Below are positions 19,017-27,689 of a stretch of 64,000 bases of DNA, one piece after another (the first letter of the stretch is position 1; every line of letters starts with the position of its first letter). This stretch comes from Rhizophagus clarus (lineage: Eukaryota > Glomeromycota > Glomeromycetes > Glomerales > Glomeraceae). Location of the stretch: the NCBI GenBank assembly GCA_015698045.1, contig BLAL01000306.1:124001-188000 (forward strand). The letters run 5' to 3'. Position numbers and translations under genes: made by a program. Below the pieces are notes generated by a model. That model ran no database searches, had not been told where the DNA came from, and saw only the letters and a program-made list of their open reading frames with translations.

Positions 19017-19490
19017 GCTGAGACAAGATTCTATATTACAGCTTCTAGGCAAAGGATCGATAGATCAAGGTAAGTAGGCACATACTAGGAATATATTAGG
19101 TTACATGCTCCGCTTCGCTCCGCAGACTGCAAGCACTATTTGCCCACTTATTCTCCTATATCGAACGCGCATTCGTCGTCGCTCTGCTCCTCCTTATGCT
19201 TGTTCTCTCTTGCTACCTAAGTAGTATGCTATTGGGAGGCAAGAAAGCGTTGGAGGAGCCGTACACCTCAGGTGGAAAACACCCTTGTATACCATATTCT
19301 GAAAGCTCTAGCTAGAAAACAATACAAATTAGAATTTCTGAGATTGCGGAGTCTCCAGCCAGGCAAGAAAGCAAGAAAGTAATCTTAATGAGCTAGAGGT
19401 GCGAGGAATGCAAAAAGAATACAAAGTAATATAGCAAGAAGCCACTGGAGGAGCCGTATACCTCAGGTGGGAACTACCCATATCCCCCCC
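19017..19490 (-). repeat. Right terminal inverted repeat of the inner element (474 bp)
   Basis: Reverse complement of 7009-7482 with one difference found by eye, including both copies of the CCACCTGAGGTG-type subterminal repeat. It ends in seven C residues before the CGAACA duplication. The 141 bp between this repeat and the replicase start (18876-19016) would hold the replicase promoter. Confidence 0.95.
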
Positions 19491-19496
19491 CGAACA
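19491..19496. repeat. Target-site duplication CGAACA (right copy)
   Basis: Perfect copy of 7003-7008. The interrupted Ginger-like reading frame resumes directly after it. Confidence 0.9.
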
Positions 19497-21336
19497 CATG
19501 CTGAAATAGATCAGCATGGAAGACAAAAGTAGCTTTAAAAATCTATTAAAGAAAGATGGAGCTGGGTGAAGCAAGATTTAGTTAAAAAATTCATTAATAA
19601 CTGTAATATTTGTGCTATTTGTGAACCCTTATTTTACCCTTTGGCTGCTAAACCAATTATTGCAAGAAACTTTTTATTACGAATTCAGGTACATGATTAA
19701 TTAATAAATTATTTATTTAACTTTTATTTGCATCATATTAATTTAAATTTTATATTAATAGATAGATTTGATTGATTTATCATATGATCCTGATGGAGAA
19801 TACAAGTATATTTGCCATATTTGAGATTATTTTACACATTTTTCATGGGCAAAAGCACTTACTTTTAAGTGAGCTATTGAAGTAACTGCATATTTGTTTG
19901 ATCTTTTCAATTTTTTAGGTTCTCCACCTAAAATACTTCAGTCAGATAATGGAAAAGAATTCACTGCTACAATAATAAAAGAATTAATCAGTTTATGGCC
20001 AACAGTAAAAATAATTAATGGACGTCCACGCTATCCTCAAAGTCAAGGTCTTGTAAAAAGAGCAAATGGAATTCTGCAGCAAAAATTGGGAAAGTGGAAA
20101 GAGGATACAGGTAGAAATGATTGGTCTTTTGGGCTTCATTCAGTTATTTTATCAATGAATCATTCATATTGTCATTCTCACAAAAAAACTTCCTATGAGT
20201 TTATATTTGGTGATAAGCCTCATGGAGGTTGTACATTAATTGATGATCTGTTTAGCAAAGGTATTTATGATGAAGAGAATATTCCTGAGACAGTTACAAT
20301 CAAAGATTTTGAGTATTCAGCTGAAAATTTGGATGATAATATGGTAGATGAACAAGATAAAGAGCATATTAAAATATTTTAATTAATCTTTGTATTTAAT
20401 AAAAACTTAATAGACATTCAATATTTTAATGTTATGATTTATTTTATTTTAAATTTAATTAAATATTCTAATAAATTTTCTTATTATATTTATAATACAT
20501 ATTTTAAACTCATCATTATCAGTTTCTATTCCTTTACCAGTAATTCCTGCTTCTTCTTCATCATTCCCTGCACCTTTATTATCAACTTTACCCACTCCTA
20601 TTTCTTTACCATCAGTCCCTGCACCTTCACCACAAATAATAAAAGATTTAGGTAAAATTGAAGAAAGAGATGATGATTGTATTAGTATTAATAGTGTTGA
20701 TACAGTAAAATCAGCACAAATTCAATATAAAACTTATAATGTAAATGATAATGAATATATCCCAAAAATTTCACAATATCATCCAATTCCTATTAATCCA
20801 GTTCTTATTGACATTACAAATACAGCCATAAGAAGTGAAACAACAATTATAGGTAATGATATTTTAAGAGAAGCAGCTCGGAAAAATCTACAATCTTACA
20901 TAGATAAAATGGTTAACCAGATAAATAAAAAAAGCGCTCAATTAGCTATGAAGTAGGAGATTTAATGAGGATTACAATTCCAAAAATTGATCGTTTTAGT
21001 ATTGACCGTCCTACTCTTCCATGCAAAGTTTTAGAAATAACCAAAAATAATCAGTATGTTTTAGGATCAAAATTTGGAATTATCAATATGCATTACTCAC
21101 CAGGAGAAATTGAACTACTTGGTACAATAGACTTTCCTGAGCTTAACAATTTATCTTCAAATAAGATTTCTGTCAGAGAAGCTGCGCACCTTCAAAGCAC
21201 TGGACTAGTTACAGAAGCCATTTGCAATTGTAAAAGTAACTGTAATAACAATAAATGTCATTGTAAAAAGGTTGGACAAAATTGTGAAAGTAGGTGTTAT
21301 AATAGCTGCCCATATCAAAACAATTGTAAAAATTAG
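19497..21336 (+). pseudogene. 3' part of Ginger-like integrase gene (KRBA2-like), decayed
   Basis: Continues the frame interrupted at 7008: KKFINNCNICAICEP (zinc-binding end), then the core LIDLSYDPDGEYKYICHI, KILQSDNGKEF and PRYPQSQGLVKRANGILQQK. The expected catalytic Glu of GLVERANG is Lys here (GAA to AAA), so the enzyme should be dead. A 73-bp GT-AG intron fits 19689-19761. Several stops (for example where relatives have Arg) and a frameshift near 20950 separate the core from the C-terminal domain (IDRPTLPCKVLEI) and the terminal Cys cluster CNCKSNCNNNKCHCKKVGQN. Low-complexity Ser/Pro sequence lies at about 20545-20640. Confidence 0.75.
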
Positions 21337-21567
21337 ATTTTTTAAGAAAAAATAGCTTTTTATATTAGGAGTGTTAAATAAAAAAATTGATTTTACAGTG
21401 TTACAGAACAGTATTATATAATTTTTTTTACAATTTTTTTTACAGTGTTACATACAGAGTATTATATAAAAGTATAGTGCAACAAAACATGCAAATATAA
21501 TGTAAAAATTTAAAAAATTTATTAATCTTTAAAATTACCAGTAATTGATATATGTTGCGTCAGTCAA

Positions 21568-21698
21568 TAATTAACGCACGTCAGATGACAACTAATGCAC
21601 GTCATTTGTCAATTGGTAAGTAACGCGTGTCAGGTGTTAATTAATATCTGATGCGCGTCAGTTATCACCTGACGCAGATTTACATCTGAGGCACAACA
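21568..21698 (-). repeat. Right terminal inverted repeat of the Ginger-like element
   Basis: Ends ATCTGAGGCACAACA and pairs with 6434-6562 in inverted orientation. The internal ACGCACGTCAGATGACAA and TTGTCAATTGGTAAGTAACG blocks match the left arm with many transitions. Confidence 0.75.
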
Positions 21699-21725
21699 TA
21701 TATATAAAAACGCAAAAAAATACTA

Positions 21726-21801
21726 AACTGACTGTTCTAGCATTCTTATATGTAAAGTAAAAAAAAATGCTGTAACTGATTATTCTGGTATTTTTATATA
21801 A
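21726..21801 (+). repeat. Direct repeat (right copy) flanking the Ginger-like element
   Basis: ACTGACTGTTCTAGCATTCT followed by GTAAAGTAAAAAAAAATGCT matches 6358-6433 in the same orientation. Confidence 0.55.
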
Positions 21802-21915
21802 AAATTAGTTTCAATTTTTTTTGAATTAAAAAATAAAACTAAAAAAATTCTTCAAACTGAAAATATTTTTAGATAAAGTTTTTTAATTATAAAAATATTT
21901 TTCAGTTAAAATATA

Positions 21916-22068
21916 GGGTCTTTGCAATAGAAAGATATGAAACTCAAAAAAAAATAAAAATTTAATTAATATTAAATTTACACTTATTTTAATATAAAAA
22001 ATATAATTAGCATATAAAATAAATTTAAAATTTTTTTTGAGTTTTGTACCTTTCTATTGCAAAGACCC
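21916..22068. mobile_element. MITE-like hairpin element, ~153 bp
   Basis: Ends GGGTCTTTGCAATAGAAAGA and CTTTCTATTGCAAAGACCC are inverted over about 35 bp, including AAACTCAAAAAA / TTTTTTGAGTTTT. The interior is only A/T-rich filler with no coding capacity. TATA flanks the left end and a TATA lies two bases beyond the right end, so a TA-type duplication is likely. Family inferred as Tc1/mariner-like. Confidence 0.75.
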
Positions 22069-22637
22069 CATATAATCTTAAAAATATTTTTTAATAAAAA
22101 TTATAATTTAAAAAGTATCTAGTAAGAAATCAAATTTAAATTGAAAATAAAACTGAATTGAAAATTTAAAGCTTTAATTTTAGTTAAAAATTTTAAAATT
22201 AAAAAAAAAAAAAATCAAATTTTTTAATATTTTTTTTTAAATAATTTAAGTTTTAAATTTTTTAAGTAAAAAATATTTTATAAATTAAAATTAAGGTTAT
22301 CTATTAAAATTTAAAAGTTTTGGTAAGTTAATATTTACTAAAAAATAAAATTCTACTAAAACTCTAATAATAAAACTATATTAAAATTATAAAGAAAAGC
22401 AAAATTTACTAAAATTTATTATAAATGCTAAAACTATTAATTAAATTTTATTAAAATTATAATTAAAACTAATTATAAATTTTAAAAAAGTTTAGGTAAA
22501 TAAAATAATCATTAATATTAATATATAATATTATACAATAATTTATACTAGAGAATGGTTTTGAAAACCGTTGTTAAGTCCAAAGCTTTAGGATAATATG
22601 GAAAATGAGTTGTTAAAAAGGTTATGTATACAGGTGG
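22069..22637. other. Very AT-rich intergenic DNA
   Basis: Dominated by A/T homopolymers and AAAATTT permutations. No gene seen; a short stretch at 22548-22630 is more balanced and may be the 3' flank of the kinase-like gene. Confidence 0.6.
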
Positions 22638-24122
22638 TTAAAGTTGTAAAAGTTTTTTTAATCTCTTTTCTTCTTTGCACAATTTTGGTAATTCATTATC
22701 CACAATCTCACTTAAGCCAAAATCAATAAAAAAGAATTTATGACTTTTTGGCTTGTACAGAATATTTTTCTGAAAAATATCATTGTGTAAAACACCAAAA
22801 TTATGTATTGACCTGAGTTGGTTGACTATTAACTTTTTTTCTTCTTTAGTGAGTATTGTTGAATCAACATGATTAGCATTCTCAACTAATTGTAATGCTA
22901 GTGCAAAAAGGTATCTGTTATAAATATAACCTTTATAGAACAAATGTGGAATAACATGTCCTAATATTAATATTGCAATAGACAAGTTAATAATATATAA
23001 AATTATAAAAATATTATGAATGAAAAAAATTTTTGTACCTTAACATTCTTTCAAAACAGAATAAATATGAGCCTCATTCTTTAGCGTTTTTATCTCCTCT
23101 TGTTTCTTGGAAGTGTCACAGGTCTTCTATGCTACAGCTTGATTATTATAATATCTGAAAAAAACTTGTCCAAAAGACCTGCCACCTATGTATTCACCTA
23201 CAGTAGTAATCATCTTAGATGAACTTGCTCTCTTGCCAGTCATTTGCTTTCTCTTTCTCTTTCTTGAATAACTAGTATCATCATAATCATCACTAAAATT
23301 ATCATTAGAAGGTTTCAAGTAATCTGGGTCATTAGGATCATCAGGGTCACTATGATTAGAGTCGTTGTCATTATCATTATTTTCGCTAGACGAATCATTG
23401 TCTAGTATTACATATCCCAATCTATCACCAACAATATCATTAATAGCCAGTTGGCTGATATAGTAAACACATTCGCATAAGGTTGGAATGGTGTCACCAG
23501 GTTGAAAAAAGTGAGAAATATACAGGGTGTTTAGATCTGCTTCATCTCGTCTGAGAAAATATGTATCACTATAATTTGTTAAAATACCATAATAGAGACC
23601 ATTACAGGCCATTGCACCAAATATCTGCGATAGGATCCTTTTTTTGAATTTGAAATTTTGATCTTCAATATTACGCCAGTTGGCAGATCAGTAAATTTCC
23701 CAAATATTATAATCACGTAAGTCAAGATTGTGGCGTGTTTTTATTTCCAATGGCATCCTAGGTCCCTGGTTAGTACGTAATACATAGTCAGGAGAGCCCA
23801 AAAGGCCATGACTATCTTCATTAAACTCTGCACCTTGTGCTTGTAATATTGTTTCAACTGGCCATAAAACATTATTTTGAAAGCAAGTTGTTACGTTTGG
23901 TTCGATTCTGAGAGGTTGTGCATTAGTTGGAAATACAGGGAATTGTTGTACTTCTGGAGGAGAAGGTTGTGCTATAACAGCTTGACGGAATCTGCCTCAT
24001 TCCCTCACGTTAACTGGAAACTGTGGATAATCAGGTACTGTTGAATTTGGATTAGATGAATTTTGTGGGTTCCATTGGTAAACTGGAATAACTTGAGCTA
24101 GTAATTGACCTGCTATTGTCAT
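22638..24122 (-). pseudogene. Decayed protein-kinase-like gene of a family expanded in Glomeromycotina
   Basis: One frame from ATG at 24122 runs through MTIAGQLLAQVIPVYQWNPQ, a nuclease-like or recognition region (SPDYVLRTNQGPRMPLEIKT; MACNGLYYGILTNYSDTYFL), an acidic NDNDNDSNHSDPDDPND spacer with the basic RKRKRKQ, a glycine loop (VGEYIGGRSFGQVFF), and, after a non-coding gap at about 22985-23060, the kinase C-lobe with RSIHNFGVLHNDIFQKNIL (HxD...N) and FFIDFGLSE (DFG). At least four in-frame stops interrupt it, mostly TGA/TAG/TAA where relatives have Trp, Arg or Gln. These composite kinase genes resemble the C-terminal halves of Crinkler-like proteins. That comparison is from memory of the family, not a search. 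Confidence 0.65.
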
Positions 24123-24169
24123 AATAAAAGACCATTAGAAAGCAAAAGAAAAAACTATTGCTCTTTTAT

Positions 24170-24610
24170 GAAAAAATAACCATGTATCGGGTCATTATCC
24201 CTTAAACCGTTTATCGGCAGATTTGCTCACGATTTTTTTGGCTATAAAGGATCCAGTATACCTTTCTTTACGCTTTTACGGGTACTTTGTCAGTTTAAGG
24301 GATAATATAAATGACTTTTTTGATTATCTGCTTTGTTATAATGATAATCACGTTACTACCATGCAATAGCCCCTGTGCGACAGAAAGTGCCGTCACTGAT
24401 ATCGATGATGGTGGTGTTATCTATAGTGAAAAGTTGCAGATTTCGCTCTGTAAAACAATTCTCAATTCTACATAATAATAATTTGTTAGGTTATTCACAT
24501 TGAATTCATGAATTTAATATGTATGTCTGGGAAATTTTTACAGTATTCTATTTTTCATATAATTCCATATGAATGAATTAAATTAATAATAAATCGCAAA
24601 AGCATTTAAG
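24170..24610. other. Intergenic DNA with no recognised gene
   Basis: Balanced composition for this window (24180-24460), with a short inverted motif, CCCTTAAACCGTTTAT versus CAGTTTAAGGGATAAT (24198 and 24292), that could be a relic terminal repeat of about 110 bp. No coding signal seen. Confidence 0.4.
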
Positions 24611-24618
24611 ATTCGAGT

Positions 24619-25520
24619 TTATTCAATGAGATCCAATTCATACTCATAATACCAGATATATCTTAAAAACATCAAATTCTTTTCACAAAGTTTTTTTTTG
24701 AGCTGATTACGCATTGACTATTTTTTAAAATATTTCGCATTTTCATGGAAATATTTTATATGTTACTTGTGTTGTTTGCCTTGCACTTCTATAGCAAATC
24801 TATATACTTTGGATAATAAATGACAAATTCTAGTCCTTGAGGATGTTTAGGCGTTTTTAAGAAGTCTGGTCGGTGAATGCCAAGGGGTGGACCAAGAATG
24901 TTAATTATGACTTTACGACATAGATTTTCATGTTTATCTAGGCAATATGGACACCAAGTTCCAACATGCTTAATACTATTAAAATTGGCAAACCATTTAT
25001 GACCTTTATTACACATCCATTGCATTGGGACACAGAGATTTATATATTCCGTAGAAAGGCACATACCGCAAGCAATTTTCTTAATATCATAAGGCCACAA
25101 GGAACATTGTCAGAACATTGTGGATACCATCGACTCTTATTTCTTACACGAGTAAGAGGCGCAATCCATTCATGTTCTTCAAATGTATTGGAACATTTAT
25201 ATTGATGTATTCTATTCACCACTACTTTCTTGTGCAATACTATTTGCTATGCCAAGATATCGGCACTGTTGACACCAAATTCTTTTAGTAACTGAAGCCT
25301 TCCATTTATATCCTTTCATACATTGCCATTCAAGAGAATCTTGTCTATTAATATACTCAGTTGATCCTGAAATGTATGCATAAAATATTCCGATGGTGTA
25401 AATGATGTAATACAAGAATAAGTTACTGTGGGATATGCCAGTTTCACTAGATGATTTGTTGAGATCACTACTGATATGTGTTCTACTTCGTACATGACTG
25501 TTGTAGCGTATGGGTTCACT
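24619..25520 (-). pseudogene. Zinc-ribbon repeats plus PD-(D/E)XK-like nuclease, decayed
   Basis: At least three zinc-ribbon repeats (PF14311-like) can be read: EYINRQDSLEWQCMKGYKWK...WCQQC, a poorer middle copy EEHEWIAPL...WYPQC, and CLSTEYINLCVPMQWMCNKG with KWFANFN...GTWCPYC. Then ICRRPDFLKT-type sequence (GIHRPDFLKTPKHPQGLEFV) leads into the nuclease core, whose second strand FAIEVQGKQH is in another frame. The tail LRYIWYYEYE stops at 24619. Where relatives have LELDIYYP this copy has LEFVIYYP, losing an acidic residue expected in the active site. Several stops and frameshifts are present. A related tail lies at 62844-62925. Confidence 0.65.
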
Positions 25521-25529
25521 CTATGAATT

Positions 25530-27400
25530 GAAAAAAAAATTGTATCACCCGTCCACTACAACAATTTGTATTCTACAGTAAACACGCTCTTTCTACATTT
25601 TTTTTGTACTAAAGAATTCAGAATCCAACTATTCTTACAATACAATTGAATAAAATTTAAAAATGCTTATTAATAACCTTGTCAGATCTGGTGTCGCTGA
25701 CGGATAATGACCTCTGTGGTGGTGTATGAGAGTTAAAAGAAGTCTGGTGTGAAATCGAGTCCAAATCTCCATTTAAATTTTGACCAATTAAAATTTTTGT
25801 GTATGAAGTAGGGTATTCATCATGAACTGATTGGTTTAACGCTGGACCAGCTCAGCTCGGCTTGGCTCGAAGTGGCTCGAAACGAGCCTAACTCGACCAG
25901 TCTAATCGAGCCGACCGTACTAAACCCTTGTTTCCATCTGTTCCTTCGAAAATGACTTTGTAAGTTCTCTGAAAATTGATGACAGCAGTAAACAACAGCT
26001 TTAACGAGTGCAGTACATCATGTTTTTTCTGATTCTCAGTACCAATAACCCTAGTTAGTTCGTGCAATTTTCCTTAATAGCAGTCGCTAACGTCATTGAA
26101 ACTTGACCTTCGATGACCTTTATCTTGTCTTCGCTCAGGTAACCACTCATTACTAATCCCGCACTGTACATCAACGAGTAGGTACTTTAAACGCATATAG
26201 TTTACAATGTTACCGAAGTATTGAAAAACTTAAAAAAAAATTATCAAAATAAAAAATTGCCAAGAAATTTCTGACACGTTATTTTTAAAAGATTTTATCT
26301 TCACATTGCGTAGCAATGCCCTTCAGACATTCTCTGTTCATTTCGCTACAATAGATTTCCAATATTATCAATATTATTGAAAAATGTAAACAATCTATTT
26401 AACCTATGATCGAACTCTTCACTTCCTCTAAAAGCAGTCTAACTATTATCTAGATTCTATCAAGAAGTTTTCAAGGAAGGCAACGAAGAAGTAACAATTA
26501 CATCACGGTGACAGTTCTGATGTAAATGTTCACAAAAATAAACAACTAAGACACGATGCATTTGGTCTTATTGTATCATGAATATTGCTTTAAATGATCA
26601 TTCTTATTTACTTTTGACAGTGTACACATATATGGAAATTAAAACCATCACAATATTGTTAACAGTACCACCTAACTAAATTATGCTATCAGTACATGTA
26701 TTTTTTTAGGAGTTTGACGTTCTACAATATGAATGGCGGAATGATGATGAAGAATTTATAGTATCAATAGTGGAGTTCTTAGATACTACAGTAATGATTT
26801 TCAGAGATCAGAAAATTCGGAGTAATACTTTCGATATTTGATGAAACAGTTATTCTTGTAGTCGATTATAGAAGATAATTCAACAATGGATCGTTTCTTA
26901 ATGCAATCGATTATGAATTCACTTAAAACACAGACAAAAATATTGGACACATGTTATAGTTAGTTTTGTATACGAAGAATGTTTTATTTCATTGTTTCAT
27001 CAAATACCATGATACCGAAATTATCGCATAACTGATAATTGATAAAGTTTTCATTATTTAGTCGGACAATAAAAAATACATGATCAAAATTCATTGAGTT
27101 TTTTCATGCGTTTTCTATTGCTTAAAGATTATAGATTTCTAAGCATTTTATTTTACGGGATCAAGTTTCTGTTTGCGGGTATATCCACTTGTTGGAACCA
27201 AATTATTATTTGTCATAGGAGTAATAAGATATTCTTCTTCTTCATATTCAATTATAATTCTTTGAGCTTTAGAAAACACTAAAATAAATAATTTAATATG
27301 TTTTTTAATACAAGATCAAGAATTTTTTGATTCCTAAAGCATATTTTCGCCAACACAAGTTATATTTAAATGAATCTTACTTGTTTCCTCGACATTAATA
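25530..27400. other. Intergenic DNA, no gene recognised
   Basis: Mixed AT-rich sequence with short open frames only. The one standout is the GC-rich palindromic patch at 25841-25930, listed separately. Nothing else on either strand resembles a known protein or RNA. Confidence 0.5.
25841..25930. repeat. GC-rich palindromic patch (GGCTCG repeats)
   Basis: Repeats of GGCTCG/CGAGCC on both strands, including the perfect hairpin GGCTCGAAACGAGCC at 25873-25887 and flanking GCTCGGCTTGGCTCGAAGTG and TCTAATCGAGCCGACC. It stands out from ~30% GC surroundings. Possibly the remnant of a foldback element. Confidence 0.5.
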
Positions 27401-27409
27401 TTTCGATCG

Positions 27410-27680
27410 AGGGAAGAATTCATTTTCAGATTCACTTCATACATCAAGAGAATACAAAGCACATGCACTTTTTATAATTGGATTGTTTCGATTCCTATTT
27501 TTAATAGGGCAATAAGTATCTTCAAAAATTAGTTGCACTTTCGCCATAACAAAATTTCCTACCATTTTTGCACGTTTTCTTTGAATATCATCATCTGTTC
27601 ATCATTTTAAAGAATTATTACGAGTTCTATCAAGCCGTAATATAACTTAGTTTCTGGTGAAGAAAATCCTTTCTTTTTCG
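27410..27680 (-). pseudogene. Unidentified protein-coding remnant
   Basis: The minus strand reads DDDIQRKRAKMVGNFVMAKV, then QLIFEDTYCPIKNRNRNNPI and IKSACALYSLDV with stops between blocks. Amino-acid composition and the clustered transition-type stops suggest a decayed gene rather than chance. I do not recognise the family. Confidence 0.4.
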
Positions 27681-27689
27681 TGGATGAAA

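Larger units (their letters stand above)
7009..19490. mobile_element. Polinton/Maverick-like self-synthesising element with Gag-like and retropepsin genes
   Basis: 12,482 bp bounded by 474-bp inverted repeats and a 6-bp target duplication. Contains an rve-type integrase, a PolB-like/SF1-helicase protein, an HNH protein, Gag-like and retropepsin-like proteins, a C2H2-like finger, a coiled-coil protein and small unknown proteins, in divergent and convergent groups on both strands. Integrase, 6-bp duplication and long inverted repeats place it with Polintons. Absence of a recognisable jelly-roll capsid, packaging ATPase and adenovirus-type protease, and G-run termini instead of AG, set it apart. 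It looks largely whole and young: one mismatch in the terminal repeats by eye, long open frames, and a base composition visibly less AT-rich than its surroundings. Confidence 0.85.
6434..21698 (+). mobile_element. Ginger-like (KRBA2-like integrase) DNA transposon, split by a younger insertion
   Basis: Inverted termini read TGTTGTGCCTTAGATGTAAA on the left and the complement TGTTGTGCCTCAGATGTAAA on the right, that is TGT...ACA ends. They are flanked by TATA on both sides (6430-6433 and 21699-21702), a 4-bp duplication as known for Ginger elements, although TATA is weak evidence in AT-rich DNA. Without the inner 12.48-kb element, Ginger would be about 2.8 kb. It codes for an integrase of the retrotransposon-derived type with a Cys-rich C-terminal region. 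Terminal repeats have diverged and the gene carries stops, so the copy is old and dead. Confidence 0.7.

Noticed and set aside
24198-24310. Short inverted motif CCCTTAAAC...GTTTAAGGG as a MITE
   Set aside because: Only about 10-12 bases pair and no target duplication is visible. Mentioned in the intergenic entry but not called.
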